From: Trichoplax adhaerens
Lineage: Eukaryota; Placozoa; Uniplacotomia; Trichoplacea; Trichoplacidae
Assembly (NCBI RefSeq): GCF_000150275.1
Contig: NW_002060970.1
Location: forward strand, 350,791 to 414,790
Direction of reading: 5' to 3'
DNA: 64,000 bases
The position numbers and the translations under genes were made by a program. Under the pieces are notes generated by a model, which worked only from the letters and a program-made list of their open reading frames with translations, did not search any database and was not told the origin of the DNA. Below, one piece after another: positions 22,852-34,766 of this stretch; within the stretch, counting starts at the first letter, position 1, and the number at the start of each line of letters is the position of its first letter.

Positions 22852-23892
22852 ATGCTGACGTTAATGCCTGCTTCGCAACGACCAAAGCATCACCTCATTC
22901 CTGAAAAGATTATACTTAAAGGAAAAACAAGATTAGGAAGGCAAGCTGAGATGGTTGATGTGGTCATTAATTCAAATCATTCATTATTAATTAGTCGACT
23001 TCATGCCACAATCACTCGAAACGAAAGTGGCTACTTCAGCATTGAAAATCATGGCTTAAATGGACTGTTGGTCAATAGTAAATGTATCAAGAGTTGCAAT
23101 TTATCTCATGGAGACATTATCGTTTTTGGTGGTGCGGGAAATGGTGCTGTGGTTGGCCAAGAAGTGCAATCTACTCTATCAGAATTGGTCTATCGATTTT
23201 GCCAATATACATTAGGCGAAGCTAGTTGTACTGTTGATAGCCCTACTGTACATCTTGTTGATGATGATATTGATCAATACGTTGGAGAACAAGCGCAAAC
23301 AGTTATGCATTCCAAACGTAAACGCGCCAATAGCCAGGATTCATCAACCTCAACAGAAAAGAAGTCACTAGAGAAAGAGAGCAGTAACTATAACCAAGAT
23401 TCTTTGTCGGATTTGATTGATTTTGTCTGTGAAAATACCTCATTAGATAGCCAGAAGAAACAAGATGATAATAATAATGAAAAACAATCACATAACGAGG
23501 AAAATTTTAGTAAAATTGGTGAAGAATTTACTTGTAGTATATGCCAATCACTTTTAGTTGCTGCCCATTTATTGCCTTGTTCTCACAGTTTTTGCAAAGA
23601 ATGTATTTATACTTGGCTATCTAATCATTCTACATGTCCAACATGTCGAAAGCGTTCTCGTCTATCTCAACTAGTAGCGGAAAAAGTCGTTGATAATGCT
23701 ATTGCAGTTATGGCGGAAAAATTTTTAAATGAAGGTGAACTAGCAGATTGGAAATCCCGTTGGAACGACGTCTCTAAGTTTAATTTAAAGTCTCTTTCTG
23801 GCAAAGAGAATGCACATAAAAGGCCAATAGCGAGACGACAGGAAGAATACGAGTTAGACGATGAAGATGATGAAGAAGACGATGACGATGAA

Positions 23893-23975
<83 letters not shown>

Positions 23976-24366
23976 CTATAGCGACACCGATGACGAAGAC
24001 TTTGAAGTTGACTTTGATAATGAGAACGACGAAGACATTAGTTCAGGAAATGCGACAATAAATAATGATCCCTTTGTTATGTACGAAACTGGTGCTGTAA
24101 CATTCGATATTATACCAAGTCATGTTATTCTACATCTCCGTTATTCACCGACATCCCGGACTAATTGCAACAAGTGCGGACAAGTTATTACTGTTGGAGC
24201 TATTCGATGGACGGCTTCATCCTTACATGGCAATAACAACAAATATTATCATTTGCGATGCTTAAGACCAGAACGATCCTACTTTGATACTCATACACTC
24301 CGGCTATCTAGTTTTAGTAGAAGGCAAACGGCCAATATACTAGATTACTTATCAGGAGGGTCGTAA
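22852..24366 (+). CDS. FHA-RING E3 ubiquitin ligase with C-terminal PARP-like zinc finger
   Basis: One uninterrupted exon of 504 codons. I start at the ATG at 22852, which lies just after a possible 3' splice site (CACATAG), so a 5' UTR intron is likely; the open frame itself reaches back to 22774 without an earlier ATG. The FHA domain (about residues 20-90) has G29-R30, S48-R-L-H51 and N70-G71, the phosphothreonine-binding residues. The C3HC4 RING has all eight ligands: C228, C231, C243, H245, C248, C251, C262 and C265. Residues about 333-400 are an acidic, almost pure Asp tract. The C-terminus has C439-x2-C442-x24-H467-x2-C470 with an I-x3-A-I-R core, much like a PARP-type finger. FHA plus RING is the architecture of CHFR and RNF8, which read phosphorylation and ubiquitinate at mitotic or DNA-damage checkpoints. 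It is nearer CHFR, because no long coiled coil precedes the RING. Lack of introns is unusual here and could mean an old retrocopy. Confidence 0.9.
23869..23973 (+). repeat. Coding GAY (GAT/GAC) microsatellite in the FHA-RING gene
   Basis: The Asp tract is coded by a (GACGAT)n run followed by a (GAT)n run. Its length is likely to vary between individuals. Out-of-frame reading gives an artificial Met-rich open frame. Confidence 0.9.
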
Positions 24367-25824
24367 GTTATTGCAGACTATCTATTTATTTAAGATCCTA
24401 TTAATTTGGAGAATATATTTGCTTTCAACCAAACTTACTGCAGTATTAGAAACATGCTGACAATATTACAGTATTGGATAGGCCTTCTATTTAGTATTTT
24501 ATTTCCTGGACGAAAGTCCGATCATTATAACAGCAAGTATTGTAGTGTATTAAGCATTGCTCAACGTCATCGCCCTCCTGTATGAGGCAGATTTACATAT
24601 GTTTCTAGTTCAATGTATGCCATGCGTATGCATGAAATTTTATATTGGTAAGTTAGTCAGCGGATTACATTTGTTCCTATTGATCAATTCTGACATTTTA
24701 TTATATATTGATGTTCTATAGCTGCGCTAGTTATCAGCTTATTGACAAGCTTTGTGTTTGATGTAGTAAATCTACCAAATTTGTAATGTATATAAGATGT
24801 GCGTTTCTGTTATTTTATTTTGTAATCTGTTGCTCAATATGTTGCATTGGTAAACTAGTTGCTTTTGGATGGTTTGGTTTATTATAAGAATCATGTTCGC
24901 CTAATATATTACAGGTATAGGTTAATAAGTTATGACATCTCAAAATTAAGAATTCTGCTGATTTACTTTTTTATCATTAATTGCTATTACAGAATAATAG
25001 GATGTAATTGTGCTGTAAAATTGAACGCCTGTATAGAAATGAAAAACCTGTTCTTTATAAGGAGTTTATTGGCACTGCATAATTTATCAGAGATGACTAG
25101 TTACTTCATAAGACGGCTTTGACGGATAAGGGCCTTATTTGAACTACCATCATGACAGCGCACAATAAATTATATTTTAAAAAAACTAAATGTTTGAACG
25201 AAGAAAGTTTCCGCTATTTAATGAAAGAATAATAAACATGAGCTAAGTATTCGCAATTACATTGATGTATATTTGCAAACCTTAACATCTGCTTGATGCC
25301 AGTGCTTACGTATTATAGTTAGCACTAAGCAAATGTTATCATAAATACCCCCTCAATCTGTAAAGGTTTTAGCATCAGGTAATAACTAGTGCCATAGATA
25401 TTTTGGCATGTTTTTCAAAATTTATCGACATGGACTGCATGTCACCATTTTTCAATATTTTGCTTACAGTTTTAAGTTTACAGATTTAAAAAATGGTCGC
25501 CTCATTTTAGACTAACACGTCAATAAATAATTCGTATTTTTAATCAATTTTCTTTATTTATGAATTTGCTCGCGAGTAAATTACAACCTACAATATAGTT
25601 GCAGAGTATTTGAATGAACATAATTCAATTATCATAAGCTAGGATTGGATATAGTTTCTCCTGTCATTGATAGAATCAAATGAGATGTAAAGCTTATCAT
25701 ACGAATTTTAACATCCAGCTAGCAAAATCACAAATTCACAGTATTAATTTAATCATTCCTTTTAGTAAGTTTAAACCGTCATTAATTACATATACTTTAG
25801 TATCTGGATCACATATCATACTGC
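24367..25824. other. Intergenic between convergent genes, nothing recognised
   Basis: It holds the 3' UTRs of the FHA-RING gene (+) and the LDLa/EGF gene (-). A possible ATG exon at 24615 with a GTAAGT donor could be joined to 24721 to make a 24-residue product, which I consider too weak to call. Confidence 0.5.
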
Positions 25825-27093
25825 TTAATAGGACCCTTTCTTAGGCAAGAAGGAAACTTTCGGGAGTGGCTTGTACAGAAATATTCGCTGTATCTCTCTT
25901 TTCATAGAACATGTTGGTCCATACCATCCATACTGGCAATCGCAAGCGCCTGTTTCCTTATTACAAACACCAAATTTACATCGACAATCGTATTGGCAAT
26001 TGGGCCCAAATTTATCATTAGAACAAGGCTGATCACATTTTTCTCCAGTAAAACCTGCTCGACATCGACAACGGCCAGTAGCAATATCACAGTGATCGCC
26101 AAGAGCTGGTTCACATTGACATTGTGAAAAGCAATCGATGCCAAATCGGTCCTCACCACATGAGCGTTCACATTGACCACCTACTTGGCCTGGCAGACAG
26201 ATACATTTGCCATCAATGTGATTACATTGGCCATCATTTTGACAGTTGCATTTCTGCGAGCAGTCAAGTCCCCAACGACCGCGTGGGCAACGTTGCTCAC
26301 ATTTAGGCCCAATGTAGCCTGGAGTGCAGATACATCGACCAGTAAATCGATCACAATGAGATCCATGTCTGCAATCGAAACAGGTAGAATTACAATTTGG
26401 TCCCCAATGTCCTTCTTTACATGGTTGCTCGCAAAATTCACCAGTATAGCCAAGAATGGAATCACATTGGCAATAACCAGAGATAGAATCGCAGCTTGCA
26501 TTATTGGCACAGTTACAAATGGATCTGCATGACAAGCCAAATGATCTTGCAATGGAAGCGGAGCATGGCTTTTCGCATCGAGGACCTGTCCAACCTTCAT
26601 TGCATCTGCATTCACCAGTGATATGATCGCAAAGACCATTACTGCTACAGCTGCATACTTCTGCACAGTGTCGACCATAATGTCCAATTGGACAAGGTAG
26701 ATTACAACGCGGGCCGATCCATCCTGGAAGGCAAGTACAGTTTCCAGTGATTGCATGACATGTTGCATTATTTGAGCAGAAACATTTCTCTCGGCAGAAA
26801 AGTCCAAATCGTTCATCGGGGCATTGACATGTTTGCTCATCAGATCCATCTTTACAATCTTTGACGTTATCGCAAACTAGAGTTATATCGATACACTTTC
26901 CAGATAGACATCGATGCTGATGATGACCGCAATATTCCGGTAGCTTTGCGTAAGACGATGCTAAAAAAGCGATTGCATAATTATAAAGAAATTAGTTTGA
27001 AATTAATAAATGGACTATTTTAATTTTAATTTTACCTGCAGCAAAACTGACTGCAAAAGCAAGTACGATCAATGAATTTGTAGTGAAAGCCAT
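25825..27093 (-). CDS. Secreted LDLa plus multiple EGF-like repeat protein
   Basis: Two exons, 27093-27036 and 26960-25825, joined in phase 1 (donor GTAAAA, acceptor CTTTTTTAG), give 397 residues. Exon 1 is almost exactly a signal peptide (MAFTTNSLIVLAFAVSFAA). Exon 2 begins with one LDL-receptor class A module: six cysteines and the calcium-binding CDNVKDCKDGSDEQTC. Seven laminin-type/MEGF-like EGF repeats follow, with the pattern G-x-x-C-x3-C-x-C ... C-x-C-x2-G-(W/Y/F)-x-G-x2-C seen in MEGF10, SREC and similar scavenger-type proteins. The C-terminus is a short basic tail with no membrane segment, so the protein is probably secreted or matrix-bound. The third repeat has an extended first loop (CSASIARSFGLSC). 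A long second open frame on the same strand (26849-26181) is a shadow caused by the cysteine codon pattern. The ligand and the exact family are unknown. Confidence 0.92.
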
Positions 27094-28220
27094 TATCAAT
27101 TCTACTGAAGGAAAGAGAAATTATATACGGTTTAGCTAAGATGAATGAAGTATATAATCTTTTCCAGAGAGAATTCGCAATCTATTTCGGTTACTGTACT
27201 GTTATTACTTTTATATCTGGTAGGTGTCAAATGTGAGATTTAACACCGTCGTGTTTTTAGGTAGCCTTGATCATTTGGTGCTATTGCTTATTTCGCAATC
27301 TGAAGATGTCGATCTGTTCAAAACCTGTCTTCTTTACAGTAAACTAAAGTACTACTGTCGAATCGATGAACGAGATGCAATCGTCTTTAATATTAGGATG
27401 TACTCTAAAGATACGATCACAAGCTTTTACCGATACAGCTATGACTAATTAATATAATTAGCTGCAGGTATAGGGTGACTTTAATGAAATATTAAAGGAA
27501 TTACTACCAATTAAATAAAGCAGAAAGGTATACAAATATACCTAATATGTTATTTCACCTAGCTAATTAGATATTTATTAACAACTTCTAAGGAAGGCGA
27601 ATCAGAAAATACTGGGCAATTGCGATCGAATTATTTACTTTCAACTATCTGTCCAATACATTTTTGGCCGAAAGCATAACAATTTCAAAATTCGACAACA
27701 GAACGCTTTATTTACAGATTAAATATCTCCAAACGCTAATATAAGCGTTGGTCAGCCAGTATAAGGTGTTCAACATCACGGCTACTAATCTTGAAAAATA
27801 GTAATAGCGTTCAGTTATAGTGTAACGTTGATGCTATCTATTTACTAAAATATCCGTAGTACAGTACCAGAGTCCAATAGTGGATTATAATGGAACTGAA
27901 AAGTAAGAAAGAATCGCGCACAAGATGCGGCAAAGCATATATTCATGATCAACTTTAAATCAACATTATAATGTATATAAAAGTGTAAAAAATTAGTAAT
28001 TGCTAATATCCTAGTTATTTGGCATAAATATTTACAATGAGATAATTAAGCGCTAATGAGTATATTACTATTCACATGGAAACGCAAGAATACGCGATAA
28101 GATTTAAATTTCGTGATAGGCTACACGCTCAATATTTTGGCATTACATCGTTTCCAATTCGAAAGGATTAAAATTAAAATTTTAACTACAAGAGGATATA
28201 ATTGACAACATAATACTAAG
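27094..28220. other. Intergenic, nothing recognised
   Basis: Spacer between the start of the LDLa/EGF gene and the end of POC1, both on the minus strand. A 74-codon open frame (27224-27448, +) has no motif or splice partner. Confidence 0.5.
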
Positions 28221-31200
28221 TTAATCATTAGGTTTAATTTGTAACGTAATTTTTTGCTGATTATCGAGACACTCCCTAAGCTTGTCTTCGGTCATTGTTA
28301 GCCGTTGCTCTAAAATAGAAACAGTCTAAAAAATGAAGTGGTGGTTTTTATTTTAGATGCAATAGATAATGTGTTAACGATACTTAGCTATTAAGATTCC
28401 CTTCTTAAGAAATTTAATTACCTGTGTTAGTACATCTAATTGGCTGACAATATGTTCTAAAGTTCGCGATAACTGTGGTGGGATATCACGCGGTTCTAAT
28501 GGACTAGTTTCAGCACCATTTGCGGCTGTAACATCTTCAGTAGCAGCCTCCTTTTCCAGATATCCGTGATCGGCCATGAGAGTATCGATCTTACTTGACT
28601 TCTACAATAATTTGAAATGAACATTTTTAAACATCTGCAGAAATGTTAGCAATTAAGAAAATTTCTTACGACAGCATTATCTTACCTTCGGAATAGAAAA
28701 CATTGCAGGAGCTACATCGGTAACTTCTGGCGGACGATCAGATAGATCTTTGGGAGTTCTTTTAACATCCAGCTGTGATAATTTTAGCATCAGTGTGAGT
28801 TCAAATGGTAAAAATCTAATTACATTAGAAATGCACGAACCTGAGTAGGGGGTCTAAAAGTCTTTTTTGGTTGAACGTTTGATGATTGTTTACCGTGGAT
28901 ACTTGCTACTGTAATATCATAAGATTCTTACCGATGAACCACATGTAATTTTGTATAGTATTGGATATACACGTGCGGTAATGATCATTGCTACTTACAT
29001 TCACTGTAATCAACCGTATCGAAATTTGTCTTCCATACCATCACCTATAATCCGATCATTAAAGTTAAAAATAAGAACCTCAACTGTAAAATATCACAAT
29101 TACATGTGCTAAGCATCATACCTGCTCATCAGCACCGCCAGACGCAAAGTATTCTCCTGTCGGTGAGAATGTTACCGCTGTAGCAGGGCCCTACCATAAT
29201 AGGTTGTTTAATTCATCATAATATTTCATATACAGTTTACATTATCGATTTAGAATGTTACCTGATGGCCGTGCAACGTATAAAATAGTCGCCCTTCTAG
29301 CAAATCGAGTATCTTACAAAAGAAGACAAAAATAAGCATAAATATATGTTATTGATTGCGTTTGTAGAATAGAATCTTAGCAGCAGGCCCTACAAGTATC
29401 GAGACATAGAAATTACCTTCAGTGTGGTATCACTTGATGAAGTAATTAAGAAGTTGCCGGAAGGATGGAAAGAAATGCTGTTTATAGCATTGGAATGGAC
29501 TAATTTTAGGTAAGGAATAGTTTGATTACATTCGTCATGATCGAATAACACAGGGTTAATGTTTCATCGTCAAACTAGCAATGCATAAATATACTCACTT
29601 TGGTAATGCTGAAGAAGTTTATTGATTCTAATGTCCCATATCTGATAAAATTTGATGAGAAATGAAAGTGCAAATTCACTATTAAGCATGACTACATGAC
29701 TACTTATACAACACGATTAATACCTCAGTTTAAACAGTGTGACACATTTCAGTGAAAGATACAAGTAAGAAATTACCTTAACAGTATTGTCCGTTCCTGC
29801 CGCTGCAATACAAGTTCCATTGGGATGAAAAGCAACATCATTAACCATTCTAGATTATTAGTCAGGTATGTCAATAATAGAAGCAAGTCAATATAGCGTG
29901 TTTACGAAAAGAAGTCTTCAAATGTATTGCTTTACTAATGTCAATTAAAGATGGCAATAAAAAGGTAAGCTGATCTTTATAATTTTTGTTCTAATAATTA
30001 AGTAAGAATGATTGAATTACCCAGAATGCTCATAGAAAGTGTGAATACATTCTTTACTGGATCTATCCCATAACTTGACCGTCTTATCATCACTACCAGA
30101 CACGATAAGTCTACCGTCGGGTGAAAATCTAGCTCGTCTGACCCAGTTGAGATGTGCATTGAGAGTAAATTGAAATTTTTGGCGATGTACAGTCCATAGC
30201 TATGATGAATTTTAATTGGATTGATAGAATGCAAGGGCACAAGTCATTAGATAAGGACTTTAATTTGTGTCCATGCTTTGCACATCAAGTTTACGTCAAT
30301 ACCTTTATTGTTTTATCATCAGATGCGGTTAGTAAGGACTGACCATCATTTGAAAAATCGACACATCTGACAGTCCCAGTATGAGCTTTAAACACAGTTG
30401 ATTCCCCTTTTCTATGAATGTTTCAAAGAGATAAGAGTGCTGTTAGTAATGCTTAGCGAATATCAGCTAGGTGATGTAATCTATAGATTATCAAGGCAGG
30501 TTTGCATTGATGAAATAAGTTTCTTACACGCTGGGTATCCACAAGCGGACAGTTTTATCTCGAGAAGCAGACGCAACTAAATGGCCTGACGGGGAAAATT
30601 GAACGTGCATAACAGCGTCCTGTTAAAAGAATAAGTCGAGAATTTATTCAATATTTGGATTGTATTTGTATCAAAGTATACTACCGATTTACCTTGTGAC
30701 CAATGAATCGGTATGCTCTGGTATGTGCCTTGAAATTCCATATCATTAGACTTGAGTCCATCGAGCCGGTTGCTATTATCAGGTAAATTATTTTCAATAG
30801 GATAGATCAGTAAACACTAGCAAGGAACTTCAGTTTCCTCTAGGAATAAGATCTACAGTCGATTTACGTTTACTGCTATGCCAAGTCTTTTAACATTAGA
30901 GCATATCTAAGCAAGTGGAATCTATTTGAGTATGTATTTACGATTCAATAGTAATTTTTAGCATATGCATTTGTAGGACGATCTTATTTATAATATAGAT
31001 GTCGTATAAAAGTATTATAGCAATCAAGCCGTACTTTCTAAACAGAAACTTAAGTTACACTCATTTAAGCTAGAATTTTTGAAACTAATATCTATCTATG
31101 GTAATTTCTTGACTATCGATTTCAATCTCATGTACAGTGATGGAGTCTACGCGTACATCCTTTTAACTTTGCAAAATTATAGTATAAAGGATAAAAAATA

Positions 31201-32224
31201 ATTAACCGGTGGATGAGACTTGAGTAAACATTGGGCACATCTACAGTTTGCAAAAAGTACTGTGGAAAGCCTAGGATACTGATATACATAATCTGATCGT
31301 CATACTGTGTTGCTCAGATAGTTGATCAATGGCATATCAATACCAGTGCATCCAGGACAATCTACTATTTGGATATTATTAAGCAAAGCATTGGGAATAT
31401 CGATGATCAACATTGTAAACATTCTACAGCTTGCAAAAAGTACTGTGGAAAGCCTAGGACACTCATATACATAATCTGATCGTCATACTATGTTGCTCAG
31501 ATAGTTGATTAATGGCATATCAATAACAGTGCATCAAGGACAATCTACCATTTGGATATTATTAAGCAAAGCATTAGGAATATCGATGATGAACACTGTT
31601 TCCGATGATCTAATACAGTAAATCATTGACTGTATACTTTATGAACGAAGAGTTTGACTACTCCTATTCAAGTATTCACTAGACTAGGCTATACTGTATT
31701 TGGTATACGATTGTACTGAAGCTTCACCACTGACTCCATTGTCAGAAATAAGTATCGATTTGTCTACTCGATATTGCGTTAGTTCGATTGATAAGGCAGA
31801 ACGATAGTTGGACTTACCAAGTTGCTTCATATTTGGATTAAAATCGATGCAAGTTACGGTATCTCGATGGCCCTTGAAATGGCGCTCCAACGTGGGATCC
31901 TCCTACGTGTTGATATAAACATTGATTTCAATTGATCAAAGTATGAACAATGTGTCGATTGAAATCAATCATTTCTGTTGATACTATAGGTGGTTGTAAA
32001 GAGAATCACTTGCATCCTCTGTATACTAATAGCAGTAAGGAAAATGTACAAAATGATGTCTGATTTTATCTATCTAGTTGGAGAGAGGCAACCCTGACCC
32101 ATTGTCCATGCCTACGTTTTGAAAGACGATTGATGCTGATCTGCTACCATTCTCATGATCTATGTCATGGAATCAATCATCATCATCATCATCGCTATAA
32201 AAAATACCTTACCAATGCTGTCAT
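28221..32224 (-). CDS. POC1: POC1 centriolar WD40 protein
   Basis: Sixteen exons: 32224-32213, 31902-31818, 30772-30693, 30619-30528, 30411-30303, 30199-30021, 29849-29777, 29641-29599, 29499-29417, 29312-29262, 29190-29122, 29044-28999, 28908-28841, 28772-28686, 28601-28422 and 28325-28221 (TAA). Every phase agrees, giving 453 residues, between human POC1A and POC1B in size. Exon 1 codes only MTAL, then [20 protein letters not shown] begins the first of seven WD40 repeats (for example [54 protein letters not shown]). A variable linker follows. The C-terminal POC1 box [16 protein letters not shown] and the coiled coil [16 protein letters not shown] are intact. POC1 binds the inner centriole wall and is needed for centriole and basal-body stability and ciliogenesis. 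The second intron is 1 kb and carries a tandem duplication. The gene points away from the small gene at 34767. Confidence 0.97.
31228..31600. repeat. Two-copy 183-bp tandem duplication inside POC1 intron 2
   Basis: TTGCAAAAAGTACTGTGGAA occurs at 31248 and 31431, and the following sequence, through AAGCAAAGCATT-GGAATATCGATGAT, is nearly identical in both copies. The few differences suggest a recent duplication. It does not touch the splice sites. Confidence 0.9.
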
Positions 32225-32675
32225 GACTTTAGGAATAGAATCAATGGTTTGCTAGTCGATAATGGATGAATCTTGATGGAAATGGACCAGCTAATGGCGG
32301 ATGATTGAGCTAGTCGATTGCGTTCTTCAAGTGGTGTTGGCTACGGTCGTAAGGGATGAGGGTAGGGTATCCTTCAACAGGTGGTAGTCAAGGTGATGAT
32401 GTCAATCGAGGGTGTTGACTTGAAAGCGAGATGACCGCAGTCCGTTGTGTCATGTGTGTCGTGTGTGAAAGGTTCGGTTAGGGTGAAAGACAAGACAAGT
32501 TTGAAAGATCGTTGGAGTGAAGTTCAAGCCGTTTGCTTGTGGTCAGTGTATCAGAACTCTGTCTATTTCAGTACTGTTGCATACACGACAATTCCAATCT
32601 AGAGGCCAGAGCAGGAGATTATTATTTTTTGGCGCGGACATACAAGAGAGAAAATTTAAAATTTTTCACCCACCC

Positions 32676-33092
32676 TACAGTACAGTGTACATTACGGTGT
32701 ATTGTACTGTACTGTACTGTATTATTTTAAGTGTTCATGCAGAACTACAGTACTGTACACAGTGTACAGTACTGTAGTAATACGAACGAACTACAGTACG
32801 CACTCTCTTTCTCCTCCATCGAATACTGTACTGTACAGTACACTACAGTATACACTGTACTGTACAGTACGGTATACTAAGTACTGTACTGAGCCCACTC
32901 AGTACGGTGTATACTGTAGTAATATAAACGAACTACGCACTCTCTTTCCACTCCATTGAATACTGTACAGTGTACAGTACAGTACAGGCTAGGTACTGTA
33001 CACTGTATACTGTAGAATGTTCCAAGTCCATGACTATACTGTAATACTGTCGAATTGTAGTACTGTAAGTACTGTACTGTATAGTATTGTAG
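32676..33092. repeat. Cluster 3 of GTAC-type palindromes
   Basis: Dense CAGTAC/GTACTG palindromes, for example TACAGTACTGTACACAGTGT near 32747. The cluster contains a direct duplication: a block with CGAACGAACTACAGTACGCA at about 32777 recurs in shortened form at about 32919 (AAACGAACTACGCACTCTC), 142 bp apart. It lies between the divergent POC1 (-) and the small gene at 34767 (+). Confidence 0.87.
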
Positions 33093-34766
33093 TCAACGAT
33101 GCAGTCTTTTGACTACTGGACGATGAGAGACATTGGAACCAATACGATCCAGCAAGCCAGCGCTAGATGAGGCTGATAGCTATGGTTACCAGCACGCACG
33201 CAATCCGAAATTCTCTTCATGTTTTCCTCTATGCAATTCAATTAATTCTAGTAGAATTGGATATGATTTACATGAGGTCTATCTGGATTGAATCAAAGTA
33301 CAGCTAGCGTTGGATCTCCAGCAGACTTGAACAGGTTAGACTAGGTATCACTGCCTTCAATGATAATGATGCATTCAATCAGTCGACAGATCGTCTTCAT
33401 TTTACCTTAGCTGGAACGAATGGAAGCGTAGAGTACAAATATTGGACACAGGTTCGCTATTTAAATGAAATAGGAAGGAATCAAAATAAGAATGAGTGAA
33501 CAGTTAAATCAATAAGGACAAACAGACTCATATCACTTAGTATGCAAATTATCAATCAATTGCTGTGATGATGTAATGCTAGCATGGCGGTACGTCTTGT
33601 ACAGTTGTATATTCAGAGTGCCACCATCAATGATATACTGTACGTACACTAGACACTAAGTTGCAGAGAAGTGAATTTTTCTTCAAGTTTTAATGAATAA
33701 CAAGTCATACAGCTGTTACCATGTTCTGATATCGAATAATGGCCCTATGCTATTGACATTTTCGTGATGCTAATGAGTTGATTCAATTTTTTAGGTAGGT
33801 TTTTGCGCAGGTAGACAACGAGACTTTCTTCAAGTGAATATCCACTAAAGGATACGAATGCAGCTTGTCTCAATCTCTTGACTTATTCATTTGGATCAAC
33901 TCTCTTTGACGTAGTGCATCCATGGCACAAAACTCGGACAACCCCTCGAATGATGAAAATGTTTGTTCAATCGCATTTCATTGAATGGATAACTTTACTC
34001 TCTAGCTAGTAATGACAATCCAAAATATTAGGATTAGGCTTACGTTACCTTGTGAACCTTACATAAAAGCAGTATCGGGATACAACCATTGCATTTACTT
34101 TCTCAAATTTGTCCATTCAATGGATTAATTTATCATTTTCGATTCCAATCTTTGCACATACAATCTCTTAGTGAGCCTGATAGTATAATATGGTCTTAAC
34201 TTATCTTATCTACAATCAATCTTAACTATTTCCATTTTATCCTTATATCCCGAGTAACTGTACTTTACGTAAGCGTAGCCGTCTGTCTTACCTTATTTTA
34301 TCAACAGGAAAGTCCTAACTTTTTCCTTTTTACATGCGCCCTCAACAAATGCAATCTTTGCAGACATAATGCGATAGTTAGCTAGATGTTGTGGTCTGAT
34401 TGACCAAAAGCGAACGCCTAATCTTTTCCCCTTGATTTAGGAGTATTATGTCGTCTTACAATTGCCTGATTCCGCCGTGGCTGGTGATACCTTACGCGTC
34501 TCTGTATGCTATTAAAACTGAATATTTAGCGTGTTCAATTATTTTTAGTAGTTGATGATAATATCAAAAAAGTCATTTTGTAATTTTCATCCTATGATAC
34601 TTTACCATCCACCCTTTCTTTAATTCGACTAGCTACTATGAATACTGTCTCATCGATAATATCAACGGTATTGGTTAAGGAAAAAGCAATGATTTGCTAA
34701 GGATCAATTACTGTGCTATCTATTTATGAATAGGGCATCCAAACTAGTCAGCCTACACTACAACAC
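33093..34766. other. Intergenic, nothing recognised
   Basis: AT-rich spacer upstream of the five-exon small gene. A 36-codon ATG frame near 34447 (MSSYNCLIPPWLVIPYASL) looks coding-like but has no splice partner. Confidence 0.45.

Noticed and set aside
23861-24061. Met-rich open frame
   Set aside because: Out-of-frame reading of the GAT/GAC Asp tract of the FHA-RING gene.
24615-24770. Two-exon 24-residue peptide on the plus strand with a GTAAGT donor
   Set aside because: Too short, and no upstream exon; probably chance in the 3' region of the FHA-RING gene.
26181-26849. 222-codon minus-strand open frame overlapping the LDLa/EGF gene
   Set aside because: It is a shifted reading of the cysteine-rich EGF repeats. 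The true frame continues with intact LDLa and EGF modules across the same bases.
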